From Tateyamaria sp947503385 (GTDB lineage: Bacteria; Pseudomonadota; Alphaproteobacteria; Rhodobacterales; Rhodobacteraceae), in contig NZ_JBNFZM010000004.1 of assembly GCF_051195235.1 (NCBI RefSeq), positions 248,001 through 312,000 on the forward strand: a DNA stretch of 64,000 nt, written 5' to 3'. Both the position numbers and the translations under genes were made by a program. The number at the start of each line of letters is the position of its first letter. Position 1 is the first letter of the stretch. A model generated the notes under the pieces. It ran no database searches. It had not been told where the DNA came from and saw only the letters and a list, made by a program, of their open reading frames with translations. Below are positions 25,207-34,294 of the stretch, in pieces.

Positions 25207-27274
25207 TCACAGGCTCCATCCGGGCAAGGATATCGTCCGCGAGGTGGCACTTGACCTGATGCCCTTCGGCTAGGTGACGGACGGGCGGCACCTCACGCTC
25301 GCACAGCCCATCCGGGACTTCGGTCTTCCAGCGGCACCGGGTCTGGAACGGGCATCCCGGTGGTGGGTTCATCGCCGACGGGATGTCGCCTTCGAGCACG
25401 ATGTGCTGCTTTTCCACGCTTGTATCCGCAATCGGCACAGCGCTTAGCAATGCTTCGGTATAGGGGTGGTAGGGCGGCGAAAACACCTGTTCGGTGTCGC
25501 CCAATTCGACCACGTGGCCCAGATACATGACCATAACCCGGTCGCTCAGGTAGCGCACGATGGACAGGTCGTGGCTGATGAACAACAGCGTGGTCTTATG
25601 TTCGCGCTGGATCTCCATCAGCAGGTCCGTGACCGCCGCCTGTACGGACACGTCCAGCGCCGATACGGGTTCGTCCGCGACCACGATGCGCGCATCCCCG
25701 GCAAAGGCGCGGGCGATGCCCACGCGCTGTTTTTGACCGCCGGACAATTGCCGCGGCATCCGTTCGGCAAAAGCACGCGGCAGTTTCACGAGGTCCAGCA
25801 ATTCCAGCATCCGCTGGTGCCGCTCCGCCTCGTTCTTGCCGACCTTAAAGATTTCCAGCGCCCGGATGATCTGGCGGCCAACCGTCATCGACGGGTTGAG
25901 CGTGTCAAAGGGATTCTGGAACACCATCTGAATATCCGCAACAGTCTTGGTGTCACGCGCTTCGATCGGCACGTCCTCAATGGATTTATTGCCGAGCAGG
26001 ATCGTTCCTTCGGTCGCCGTCTCCAGCCCCATCAACACCTTTGCAAACGTGGATTTGCCACACCCGGACTCGCCCACAATGGCCAGCGTTTCAGATTCGT
26101 GCGCCTCGAAACTAAGCGTCTCGTTCGCCTTCACCACCTTCTTTTCGCCGGATGAGAACAAGGCGGATGCGGCAACCTCGTAATATTTTTTGAGGTTGTC
26201 CATCTTGAGAACAACATCCCCGATCTTGCCCTTTTCCTTGGTCACGACATTGGCCAGCGGTGCGTTCCAGTCAATCTCTTGGAATTTCACGCAGCGCGTC
26301 TCGTGGCTGCCATCCGCATTGGCCGGGGACATCGGGATGGATTGGTCGACATCACAGCGCCCCGCTTCAAAATAGTCGCAGCGCGGACCAAAATTGCAGC
26401 CGGGCGGGCGTTCATGGGGCAGGGGAAAGTTGCCCGGGATCGCCACCAGCGGACGCGCGTTCTTGTCCGCGCCGGGCAAGGGGATCGACCGGAACAGCGC
26501 CTGCGTATAGGGGTGCTGCATCTCGTCAAAGACCTGCTTGATGCTGCCGCGCTCGACCGCTTCGCCGGAATACATCACGCAAATGCGGTCGCAGGTTTCC
26601 AGCACCAGCCCAAGGTTGTGACTGATGAACAGCATGGAAGTGCCGTATTTCTTGCCGAGGTCCTTGACCAGTTCGACCACAGCGGCCTCCACCGTGACAT
26701 CCAACGCGGTTGTCGGCTCATCAAGAATCAACAGGGACGGCTCCGACATCAGCGCCATCGCGATCACGATCCGCTGCTGTTGCCCGCCAGACAGCTGGTG
26801 GGGAAATGCGTTTAGGATGCGCTTGGGGTCAGGCAGTTTCACATCCGTGACCACCTGAAGCGCGCGGTCATAAGCGTCCTTTTCGCTCATCCCGGCATGG
26901 ATCATCGGCACTTCCATCAACTGCTTGCCGATCTTCATGGCCGGGTTCAACGAGGCCATGGGCTCCTGATAGATCATCGCGATCTCGGACCCACGAATGT
27001 CGCGCAACTCTTCGGCGCTCATCTCCTGCAAATCGCGCCCTTTGAACTTGATCGACCCGCCAACGATGCGCCCATTTTTGCCCAGATCCTGCATGACACC
27101 CAGCGCCACGGTGGACTTGCCACAACCCGACTCGCCTACCAAGCCGACGGCTTCGCCCGGCTGCACGGTCACCGAAAAATCCATCACCGCCGGAATTTCC
27201 CGCAACCGCGTAAAGAAGGAAATGCTCAGCTTGTCGATCTCAAGGATCGGACCGTCATATTCTTGCTTCGCCAT
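25187..27274 (-). CDS. Peptide/opine-type ABC importer, fused double ATP-binding protein (DppD-DppF-like)
   Basis: 695 residues from the ATG at 27274 (GGGGAG at good spacing; a GTG three codons earlier is less likely). Two complete nucleotide-binding domains are fused: each has GESGCGKST (Walker A), LSGGQxQR (signature), and Walker B (LLILDEPTTALDV; IVVADEPVSALDV). Each is followed by an oligopeptide-type C-terminal extension with Cys-containing PGCNFGPRC and PGCPFQTRC. It powers uptake through the two permeases encoded just upstream. Fusion of D and F subunits is known in alphaproteobacteria. It is the last gene of the operon, after a hairpin element at 27310-27360. Confidence 0.9.
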   Translation of the reverse strand: MAKQEYDGPILEIDKLSISFFTRLREIPAVMDFSVTVQPGEAVGLVGESGCGKSTVALGVMQDLGKNGRIVGGSIKFKGRDLQEMSAEELRDIRGSEIAMIYQEPMASLNPAMKIGKQLMEVPMIHAGMSEKDAYDRALQVVTDVKLPDPKRILNAFPHQLSGGQQQRIVIAMALMSEPSLLILDEPTTALDVTVEAAVVELVKDLGKKYGTSMLFISHNLGLVLETCDRICVMYSGEAVERGSIKQVFDEMQHPYTQALFRSIPLPGADKNARPLVAIPGNFPLPHERPPGCNFGPRCDYFEAGRCDVDQSIPMSPANADGSHETRCVKFQEIDWNAPLANVVTKEKGKIGDVVLKMDNLKKYYEVAASALFSSGEKKVVKANETLSFEAHESETLAIVGESGCGKSTFAKVLMGLETATEGTILLGNKSIEDVPIEARDTKTVADIQMVFQNPFDTLNPSMTVGRQIIRALEIFKVGKNEAERHQRMLELLDLVKLPRAFAERMPRQLSGGQKQRVGIARAFAGDARIVVADEPVSALDVSVQAAVTDLLMEIQREHKTTLLFISHDLSIVRYLSDRVMVMYLGHVVELGDTEQVFSPPYHPYTEALLSAVPIADTSVEKQHIVLEGDIPSAMNPPPGCPFQTRCRWKTEVPDGLCEREVPPVRHLAEGHQVKCHLADDILARMEPVIKIAAE

Positions 27275-27309
27275 CCGTCTCACTCCCCGACAGGTCGTTG
27301 CGACCCGTT

Positions 27310-27360
27310 CTTCTTCTCTTGTGAAATACTCCGGGGGTCCGGGGGCTGGCCCCCGGTCCC
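27310..27360 (-). terminator. GC hairpin plus conserved tail, dispersed element copy A
   Basis: On the minus strand a hairpin with CCGGGGG/CCCCCGG arms (27339-27345, 27350-27356, loop CTGG, extended by GGG/CCC) is followed by GAGTATTT and an AAGAGAAGAAG run (27310-27331). The 22-nt tail matches copy C at 59451-59472 in 20 of 22 positions. It lies between the permease and ATPase genes, so it may attenuate transcription. Confidence 0.55.
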
Positions 27361-27370
27361 GCGTTATTCA

Positions 27371-28843
27371 TCAGTCCTTGAGGCTCTCTTCGCGCAGACC
27401 ATCCGCCAAGAGGTTCAGACCCAGCACCAGCGTCATCAGTGAAATCGCGGGCGGCAGCAGCGGATGCACATAGGCGCGGATCAACTGACGACCGGTGTTG
27501 ATGGTTGTACCCCAGTCCGGGCTCTCGCTTTCCAGCCCCAAGCCGAAAAAGCCGAGCGTGCCCAAAAGGATGGTGGTGTAGCCGATGCGCAGGCAGAAAT
27601 CGACGATCAGCGGCCCGCGCGCATTGGGCAGGATTTCCCACAGCATGATGTACCAGGGGCCTTCGCCGCGGGTCTGTGCCGCCGCCACATAGTCGCGGGT
27701 TTTGATATCGAGTGCGAGGCCCCGCACGATCCGGAACACGGTGGGCGCGTTCACAAACACCACCGACACGAACACCAGCAGGACCGACGGGTCAGGGTTG
27801 ATCCCGTCAAGCCATGTGGGCAGGCCCGGCAGTTTGAAGTTCTCGGAATTGATCAGGTAGCCGTTTTCCGTGTTCAGCGACAGATAGCCCCACAACATCA
27901 CGCCCAGCACAACAATCAGCAGTGGCGTGCGCACCGATGGCTGTGTCCGATAGCGCGAGTTCAGCAGGACGCAGAAAAAGATCACCGGGAACAGGAACAG
28001 CACAAGGCCCATGATCGCCGGGATACCAGCGGCTTTGATCTCGGGTGTGACCAGCAGGTAGAACAGCAGGATAACCGGAAAGGCGAGGATCAGGTTGGCG
28101 ATAAAGGACAGCACCGTGTCCAGCCGACCGCCGTAATAACCCGCAGGCAGGCCCAGCGTGACACCCGCGAGGAAGGCAAAAAGCGTCGCCAGCGGCGCGA
28201 TCTGCACCACAACCCACGCGCCCTTGAACAGACGGCTAAAGACGTCGCGCGCAAGGTTGTCGCCACCCAGCAGGTACCAGGCGTATTCGCCCTCTTCGGC
28301 GCCAAACAGTGGCGTGCCGGGGGACTTGTTCTTCATCCCCGACACTTGGCTCAGGCTGTCATGGGTGGTGATCCAGTCGAACACTCCCGCCATGATCCCG
28401 GCATAGACCCAGAACATCACAAGGCCAAAACCGATCATGCCGACGGTTGAATCAAACAGCTTGCCGTATAGACCCAGCTTGCGTTTGTAGACAATCGAAA
28501 GGGCGTAGGTCGCGATCAGCGCGATCCAAACCGGCAGCAATTGTTGGCTCATCCCGCCAACAATCCCCGCCAATCCGGGCCCGCCGACGGCACCCAGGGC
28601 AATATAGGCCGCCAGCAGCGCGACAAGGGCCAGCCCGGTCCACTTCGTGGCCATCCGGGACATGCCATAAGCGCCGCCCGAGGAACTGAGCGTGCCGTCA
28701 GGGTTTGTCACAACCCGCTCTCCGGCCGAGGCCACGCTCATCACGATCTGCACAAGCACCGCAAGCGCAAAAACGGGTGCAATCACACTCAGCGCGGGGT
28801 CAAGGATTTGGCCAAGCGGCCCGGTCCATGTCAAAGGGTCCAT
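27371..28843 (-). CDS. ABC transporter permease (DppC-like) with extended N-terminus
   Basis: 490 residues, well over the roughly 300 of typical DppC/OppC permeases. The C-terminal half carries the binding-protein-dependent transport fold with the ATPase-contact loop WEILPNARGPLIVDFCLR. The N-terminal 180 residues add about four hydrophobic segments (near 15-35, 68-88, 102-118, 134-155), and there is another insertion around 270-360 between core helices. It pairs with the permease immediately upstream and the fused ATPase downstream. The substrate is not shown by sequence; dipeptides, oligopeptides or opine-like compounds are usual. Confidence 0.85.
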   Translation of the reverse strand: MDPLTWTGPLGQILDPALSVIAPVFALAVLVQIVMSVASAGERVVTNPDGTLSSSGGAYGMSRMATKWTGLALVALLAAYIALGAVGGPGLAGIVGGMSQQLLPVWIALIATYALSIVYKRKLGLYGKLFDSTVGMIGFGLVMFWVYAGIMAGVFDWITTHDSLSQVSGMKNKSPGTPLFGAEEGEYAWYLLGGDNLARDVFSRLFKGAWVVVQIAPLATLFAFLAGVTLGLPAGYYGGRLDTVLSFIANLILAFPVILLFYLLVTPEIKAAGIPAIMGLVLFLFPVIFFCVLLNSRYRTQPSVRTPLLIVVLGVMLWGYLSLNTENGYLINSENFKLPGLPTWLDGINPDPSVLLVFVSVVFVNAPTVFRIVRGLALDIKTRDYVAAAQTRGEGPWYIMLWEILPNARGPLIVDFCLRIGYTTILLGTLGFFGLGLESESPDWGTTINTGRQLIRAYVHPLLPPAISLMTLVLGLNLLADGLREESLKD

Positions 28844-28855
28844 GTCTCTTGCTCC

Positions 28856-29941
28856 CTATGAGATGCGAATGCGCGGGTTGAGGAAGATATAGCCGACATC
28901 CGAAATCAGCTGCGTGATCAGGACGACGACCACTGACACGACCGACACGGCCAGCAGCAATTCAATGTCGTTGTTGCCCGCCGCCTGTACCAGCAGCCAA
29001 CCAAAGCCCTTGTAGTTGAATAGGGTCTCAACAATCACCACCCCGTTCAACAACCACGGAATTTGCAGCATGATCACCGTAAAGGGCGCGATGAGCGCAT
29101 TGCGAAGAGCGTGCTTCATTACGATATTGCCAAAGCTCACGCCCTTGAGCCGCGCCGTACGGATATATTGCGCGGTCATGACCTCGGTCATGCTGGCCCG
29201 CGTCATCCGCGCGATGTATCCCATGCCGTACAGTGCGATGGTCAACACTGGCAGGGTGAAGTTGGCAAATGTCGCGTCTTCCACAGCCTTGGTGGCGGAC
29301 CCCGAAAACAGCGTCTTGCTTTCGATCCAGCCTGCCTCGGCCAGCACCGGCGACAGCCCGAACTTGGATGAGGCAAGCAAGGCGATAAAGACGACCCCCG
29401 ACACGTATTCCGGCGTGGCTGTTGTCGCGATCGAAAAGGTGGACAGCGACCGGTCCAGCCCCGATCCCTCGCGCATCCCGGCCAGCACACCCACAATCAA
29501 CGCCATCGGCACCATGACCAGCAGGACAAAGCCCATCAGCTTGCCCGTCGCGGCCAAGCGCACGGCAACGACATTGGCCACATCATCCTTGAAGACCAAC
29601 GAAAATCCCCAATCGCCCTGCAACACCCCGCAGAATGTCGGACGGTCCTCGACGGGAGTGTCAACGCCGTAGCATTGCGCGATCTCCTTGCCTTCGGTGG
29701 TGGTGCCGGTCCAGCCCGGCGCAACGCCCAGCCAACGCCCGTATTTCACGAACATGTTGTCCGTGTATCCCCGCGCAGAAAGCCAGGTGTCGACCTGCTC
29801 TTCGCTCATGCGGAAATTGCCTTGGGTTTTGGCGAGCTTTTCCAGATTTGGATAAAGGTTCGTCAGAAAGAAGACGACAAAGGTCAGGCAAAGTGCTGTC
29901 AACAGCATCACGCCCAGTCGTCTGAGGATGAAAAGTCCCAT
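28856..29941 (-). CDS. ABC transporter permease (DppB-like)
   Basis: 361 residues starting MGLFILRRLGVMLLTALCLT, the typical N-terminal helix of DppB/OppB permeases. A roughly 100-residue extracytoplasmic stretch follows, with Cys residues (AQCYGVDTPVEDRPTFCG), then five further membrane segments and the EAA loop (KHALRNALIAPFTVIM). It ends 12 bp before the second permease gene. No substrate-binding protein gene is adjacent: the next gene upstream is the AraC-type regulator, across a 265-bp gap. That gap holds no ORF or strong dyad, only a 10-bp palindrome CAACCGGTTG at 29980-29989. Confidence 0.88.
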   Translation of the reverse strand: MGLFILRRLGVMLLTALCLTFVVFFLTNLYPNLEKLAKTQGNFRMSEEQVDTWLSARGYTDNMFVKYGRWLGVAPGWTGTTTEGKEIAQCYGVDTPVEDRPTFCGVLQGDWGFSLVFKDDVANVVAVRLAATGKLMGFVLLVMVPMALIVGVLAGMREGSGLDRSLSTFSIATTATPEYVSGVVFIALLASSKFGLSPVLAEAGWIESKTLFSGSATKAVEDATFANFTLPVLTIALYGMGYIARMTRASMTEVMTAQYIRTARLKGVSFGNIVMKHALRNALIAPFTVIMLQIPWLLNGVVIVETLFNYKGFGWLLVQAAGNNDIELLLAVSVVSVVVVLITQLISDVGYIFLNPRIRIS

Positions 29942-30206
29942 TTGGTGCCCCTGTTGGGTGGCTGTCGGTCGTTTTTGATCAACCGGTTGTTCTTGCGGGC
30001 AACGTTGGCTGTGCCTCGCCTTGTGACGTGCCCGTGCAGCGCGTCATTTTGGAATTTGGTCAGTTGCCCTTGGTGGTTGCCCGCGTATTGCCGCCCATGA
30101 GGCAACACAAACGGGGCAGCCGTCAACAGGGCCAATGGGAAAAACTGGGTCTGAAACCGACCAATGATTAGTCTGTTTGCGACATGCGCGGATGTTGTGC
30201 CGGTGC

Positions 30207-31022
30207 TTAACCTGTTCGTGCGGGTCCCGGCGCGGATGTCGCGGCCTGCCGCAGAGCCGTCGGCGTTTTGCCCGTATGCTGCTGAATGAAGCGGGTGAAA
30301 TAGGCGGCTGATCCAAAGCCCAGATGCCGGGCGATATCCTGAATGGGCACCTTGGATTCGATCAGGCTGATCCGCGCGGCGTATAGCGTGCGCTCGGTGA
30401 GGACCTCCGCGGCGGTACGTCCGGTGGACGCTTTGCAGGCGCGTGACAGATGTGTGGGCGTGACACCAAGTGCGCGGGCATGGTCAGCCATTGTCATGGG
30501 CTGGGCATAGTTTTCGACGATGCCCTCGCAGAACGCCGCTGTCAGGCGTGCGGCGGCGTCCATCTGCACTGGCAGGTGATCGGGCATCGCGATCTGGCGA
30601 CGGACCCAGACCGAAATCAGCGCGACATGCGCGTCCAGCGCATCCTGCGCCAGCGGGCGCGCTTGCGTGGCCTCGCGCTGTGCCGCTTCGAACAGGCTGT
30701 TGATCTCGTTGATTGCGGCCACGTCGCGCAAACGTAGTTGGCGTGGTGTCTGCGGCAGGCGCACATCGGTGCCCTCTGGCACCAGCGCCACCTGACCCAT
30801 GCCTTGCCGTCCCAACTCCAGTGAAAACAAGGTGCGCGCCGGAATCACGATGGCGTTGTGGGTGCCCACGCCGCGGCGTGTCCCGTTCATCAGTAGCCGC
30901 CCCTGTCCGCGGGTGATCCAGATGATCAGATGTTCGGCCCGCTCATGTGCCAGCGCCAGCCGCCACTCCTGCGGGCCGGTCATCTGGGCAAGTGTGGTAA
31001 TCTGAACCGGGGGCAGGGCCAT
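30207..31022 (-). CDS. AraC-family transcriptional regulator
   Basis: 271 residues from the ATG at 31022 (MALPPVQITTL); longer in-frame starts add non-homologous sequence. The N-terminal half is a cupin-like AraC ligand-binding domain (EHLIIWITRGQGRLLMNG). The C-terminal domain has two helix-turn-helix motifs, with ALGVTPTHLSRACKASTGR and IARHLGFGSAAYFTRFI. It lies directly upstream of, and in the same direction as, the ABC importer operon, so it may control that operon (inference from position only). The 68-bp gap to miaA shows nothing notable. Confidence 0.87.
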   Translation of the reverse strand: MALPPVQITTLAQMTGPQEWRLALAHERAEHLIIWITRGQGRLLMNGTRRGVGTHNAIVIPARTLFSLELGRQGMGQVALVPEGTDVRLPQTPRQLRLRDVAAINEINSLFEAAQREATQARPLAQDALDAHVALISVWVRRQIAMPDHLPVQMDAAARLTAAFCEGIVENYAQPMTMADHARALGVTPTHLSRACKASTGRTAAEVLTERTLYAARISLIESKVPIQDIARHLGFGSAAYFTRFIQQHTGKTPTALRQAATSAPGPARTG

Positions 31023-31090
31023 AAAAGTCGCATATTGACGCGTGTGCGCCCCTTTTGCCCCCAGCCACGGGCATTTCCAAGCGGTTTTTG

Positions 31091-31972
31091 TCAACTCCCG
31101 GACAATGACGCGGATGCAATCCACTGCCACGCCGCGAACCGGGCGCGAAACCAGGTGCGCTGGCGCTTGGCATATTGGCGTGTCGTGATGGTGGCCGCTT
31201 TGACCGCCTGTGCGTGGTCGATGTCGCCGCGCAGCAGCGCAATGGCCTCGGCCACGCCAATGGCACGGCACGCGGGCAGCGCGGGGTCGAACCGATCCGC
31301 CATGGCACGCGCCTCCTCCAGCGCGCCACCGCGCAGCATGGAGTCAAAGCGGTGCGCGATGCGCGGTTCAAGCCACGTCTTCGGACTGTCCAGCACAATG
31401 CCCTGATATGTGCCCGGCCGAAGAATGGGCGGGGGCGTGTTGTCCTGCCAATCGGCAAGGGACCGGCCCGTGGCGCGCGCCACTTCCCACGCCCGCTGCA
31501 CCCGTGCGCGGTTGGCCAGATCCAGACGGGCTGCCGTCTCGGACGTCAGATCGGCGATCATCGTCTCAAGCGACAAACCATCTGCCGCGGCGCGAACCTC
31601 GGGCGGGGTTGCGGGAATGTCGGCCAAGCCTTCGACGAGCGCCGAAAAATACAGACCCGTTCCGCCGACGATAATTGGCCTTGGTCCGGTCAGCAGCGGT
31701 TTGACGTCGCGCACCCAATGCCCGGTGGAATAGGGCGCGTCATAGGGCAAGTGACCATAGAGCGCGTGCGGCGCGCGCGCCTCTTCCGCGACCGAGGGGC
31801 GGGCCGTGATCACGCGCCAGCAATCGTATACCTGACTTGCGTCCGCGTTAACGATCACGCCGCCCTGCGCCTCGGCCAGCGCCAGCGCCAACGCGGATTT
31901 GCCCGACGCCGTCGGGCCTGCGATCAGAACCGGCAGGTCAGGGTCCAGAGATGCGACAAGGTCGCGGATCAT
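31091..31972 (-). CDS. miaA: tRNA dimethylallyltransferase
   Basis: 293 residues from the ATG at 31972, which has GGAG nine bases upstream; an ATG five codons earlier (31987) lacks one. It transfers dimethylallyl to A37 of tRNAs reading UNN codons. Visible are the P-loop AGPTASGKSALA, VNADASQVY, GGTGLYF, and RQYAKRQRTWFR near the C-terminus. It is divergent from pyrH with a 58-75 bp shared upstream region. No hfq neighbour as in gammaproteobacteria. Confidence 0.94.
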   Translation of the reverse strand: MIRDLVASLDPDLPVLIAGPTASGKSALALALAEAQGGVIVNADASQVYDCWRVITARPSVAEEARAPHALYGHLPYDAPYSTGHWVRDVKPLLTGPRPIIVGGTGLYFSALVEGLADIPATPPEVRAAADGLSLETMIADLTSETAARLDLANRARVQRAWEVARATGRSLADWQDNTPPPILRPGTYQGIVLDSPKTWLEPRIAHRFDSMLRGGALEEARAMADRFDPALPACRAIGVAEAIALLRGDIDHAQAVKAATITTRQYAKRQRTWFRARFAAWQWIASASLSGS

Positions 31973-32045
31973 GCGCGTTTGCTCCATTGAAAACCGTGCC
32001 GATTTACGACAGGTTGCGCGCAAATTCCAAGAGCGGGGACAAACG

Positions 32046-32789
32046 ATGACGGAGACGGCAGTGGCAACAGAGCCAGCGGCCACCTTCAACCGTGTCATGT
32101 TGAAGATTTCGGGCGAGGCCCTCATGGGCGATCAGGGTTTTGGCCTGCACCCCCCAACGGTCGAGCGTGTGGCGCGCGAGGTCAAGGCGGTGCACGATCT
32201 CGGGGTCGAAATTTGCATGGTGATCGGCGGCGGCAACGTGTTTCGCGGATTGCAGGGGTCCGCGCAGGGAATGGAGCGGACAACCGCCGACTATATGGGG
32301 ATGCTCGCCACAGTGATGAACGCGCTGGCCATGCAATCCGCGCTGGAAGGGCTGGGTGTGTTCACCCGCGTGATCAGCGCGATCACCATGAACGAGGTGG
32401 CAGAACCCTACATCCGCCGCCGCGCGGTGCGCCACCTTGAGAAAAAGCGTGTCTGCATTTTTGCAGCCGGTACGGGTAACCCGTATTTCACCACTGACAC
32501 AGCGGCCACCCTGCGCGCCAATGAGATGTCCTGCGAGGCGATCTTTATGGGCAAAAACGGCGTGGACGGCGTCTACGACAAGGACCCAAAGACAAACCCG
32601 GACGCCAAACGCTATGACATCGTGACCTATGACGAGGTGCTGCAAAAGAACCTCAAGGTTATGGATGCCTCGGCCATCGCGCTGGCGCGCGACAACAACC
32701 TGCCTCTGATTGTGTTCCCGCTGGACACACCCGGCGGGTTCAAGAGCATCCTCGAGGGCAAGGGCACATTCACGCGCGTGCAGGGCTAG
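32046..32789 (+). CDS. pyrH: UMP kinase
   Basis: 247 residues from the ATG at 32046 with GAGCGGGGA upstream. It phosphorylates UMP to UDP and belongs to the amino-acid-kinase fold. Motifs are KISGEALMG (phosphate binding), VIGGGNVFRG, GTGNPYFTTDTAA and MGKNGVDGVYDKDP. It opens the run pyrH-frr-uppS-cdsA-dxr-rseP, an order widely conserved in bacteria. Confidence 0.96.
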   Translation: MTETAVATEPAATFNRVMLKISGEALMGDQGFGLHPPTVERVAREVKAVHDLGVEICMVIGGGNVFRGLQGSAQGMERTTADYMGMLATVMNALAMQSALEGLGVFTRVISAITMNEVAEPYIRRRAVRHLEKKRVCIFAAGTGNPYFTTDTAATLRANEMSCEAIFMGKNGVDGVYDKDPKTNPDAKRYDIVTYDEVLQKNLKVMDASAIALARDNNLPLIVFPLDTPGGFKSILEGKGTFTRVQG

Positions 32790-32891
32790 GCACAACTCCT
32801 GCTGGCCATCTGCACGTGGCTTGAATTATACCCAGACGAAAGGTGGTGCGCGGGCAACGACCCGCCGCCCAAGAACAAGACGGGGAAAGCG

Positions 32892-33458
32892 ATGTCTGAC
32901 GACTTTATGCTGGACACAGACGACCTTGAGCGCCGGATGGACGGCGCCATGGCCAATCTCAAAACCGAATTTGCCTCGCTGCGCACTGGCCGTGCCTCGG
33001 CTTCTATGCTGGAGCCGGTGATGGTCGACGCCTACGGGTCGATGACACCGATCAATCAGGTGGGCACCGTGAACGTGCCCGAACCGCGGATGGTCACAGT
33101 GAACGTCTGGGACAAGGGGCTGGTGGGCAAGGTTGAAAAGGCCATCCGCGAAAGCGGGCTGGGCATCAACCCGCAGCTCAATGGGACGATCATCATGCTG
33201 CCGATCCCCGAATTGAACGAGGAACGCCGCCGCGAACTGACCAAGGTGGCGGGCAGCTATGCCGAAAATGCCCGCGTCAGCATTCGCAACGTGCGCCGGG
33301 ACGGTATGGACCAGATCAAGAAAGCCAAGAGTGACGGCGACCTGTCCGAGGACGACCAGAAAATCTGGGAAGACGAGGTGCAGGAGATGACGGACAAGGC
33401 GATCAAATCCGTGGATGCCGCGCTGGAGACCAAGCAAACCGAGATCATGCAAGTGTGA
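32892..33458 (+). CDS. frr: Ribosome recycling factor
   Basis: 188 residues, normal length. It splits post-termination ribosomes with EF-G. Features include SLRTGRASASMLEPVMVDAYG, PINQVGTVNVPEPRM and RRDGMDQIKKAKSDGDLSEDD, the hinge and helical-domain signatures. It starts MSDDFMLDTDDLE after a GGGGAAAG site. A 102-bp gap separates it from pyrH and may hold its own promoter, though no strong consensus is visible. Confidence 0.96.
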   Translation: MSDDFMLDTDDLERRMDGAMANLKTEFASLRTGRASASMLEPVMVDAYGSMTPINQVGTVNVPEPRMVTVNVWDKGLVGKVEKAIRESGLGINPQLNGTIIMLPIPELNEERRRELTKVAGSYAENARVSIRNVRRDGMDQIKKAKSDGDLSEDDQKIWEDEVQEMTDKAIKSVDAALETKQTEIMQV

Positions 33459-33547
33459 CGCCCGCACCTGCGCCCTTGGGGTGCAGGACGACGTGCCGGT
33501 GGTGCGTTGGGGCCTTTAATGGCCCGCCCCGACATACCGGGGGCGCA

Positions 33548-34294
33548 TTGCAAAACAGATTTAAGGACGACGCCATTTCAGACCCTGCCCATACCGGCCC
33601 GCGCCACGTCGCCATCATAATGGACGGCAATGGACGCTGGGCCACGCAACGCGGGCGGCCACGTCTGTTTGGCCATCACGCAGGCGCCCGGCGTGTGCGC
33701 GAGGTGGTCGAAACCTGTCCGGACATCGGGGTCGAATACCTGACCATCTTTGCCTTCAGCACCGAAAACTGGAAGCGGACGCAAGTTGAGGTGGCCGGGT
33801 TGATGAGCCTCTTTCGCCGCTACATCGCCAAAGAGGCGCGTGCGCTTGATGATTTTGGCGTGCGGGTCCGGTTTATCGGCGACCGGGTGCGGCTCGACAA
33901 AAAGCTGATCAAGCTGATGGACGAACTGGAGGTGCTAACCTCGGGCAACACGCGGGTGAACCTGACCATCGCGCTGAATTACGGGGGCCGTGACGAAGTG
34001 GCCCGCGCCACCAAGCGGCTGGCGCTTGAGGTTGCGGCGGGCAATATCGACCCGGAAACAGTGGACGAGGCCGCATTGGTCAAATTTCTCGACACCCAAG
34101 TGCTGCCCGATCCCGATCTGGTGATCCGCACCAGCGGCGAGGCGCGTATTTCCAACTTCCTGCTGTGGCAATCGGCCTATGCGGAATACGAATTTGTCGA
34201 CACGCTCTGGCCTGATTTTTCCCGCGAAGAGTTCACCCGGCTGTGTGCCAAATATGGCAGTCGGGAGCGACGGTTTGGCGGGGTCAAGACGTGA
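33548..34294 (+). CDS. uppS: Undecaprenyl diphosphate synthase
   Basis: Cis-prenyltransferase that makes the C55 carrier lipid for peptidoglycan and O-antigen. Signatures are HVAIIMDGNGRWAT (catalytic Asp), FGHHAGARRVREVV, FAFSTENWKR, and DLVIRTSGEARISNFLLWQ. No ATG exists before the motif. The annotated TTG at 33548 follows GGGGGCG; another candidate is ATT at 33575, nine codons on, behind an ideal AAGGA, which would give the usual short N-terminus (ISDPAHTGPRH). A GTG at 33455 would overlap frr but adds 31 odd residues. The stop overlaps the cdsA start by 4 bp. Confidence 0.92.
   Translation: MQNRFKDDAISDPAHTGPRHVAIIMDGNGRWATQRGRPRLFGHHAGARRVREVVETCPDIGVEYLTIFAFSTENWKRTQVEVAGLMSLFRRYIAKEARALDDFGVRVRFIGDRVRLDKKLIKLMDELEVLTSGNTRVNLTIALNYGGRDEVARATKRLALEVAAGNIDPETVDEAALVKFLDTQVLPDPDLVIRTSGEARISNFLLWQSAYAEYEFVDTLWPDFSREEFTRLCAKYGSRERRFGGVKT

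Noticed and set aside
30174..30197. Third copy of the GCGACA/TGTC operator before the ABC operon
   Set aside because: TTTGCGACA is present but the spacing to the next half (TGTTGT) is 8 nt and the right arm does not match.
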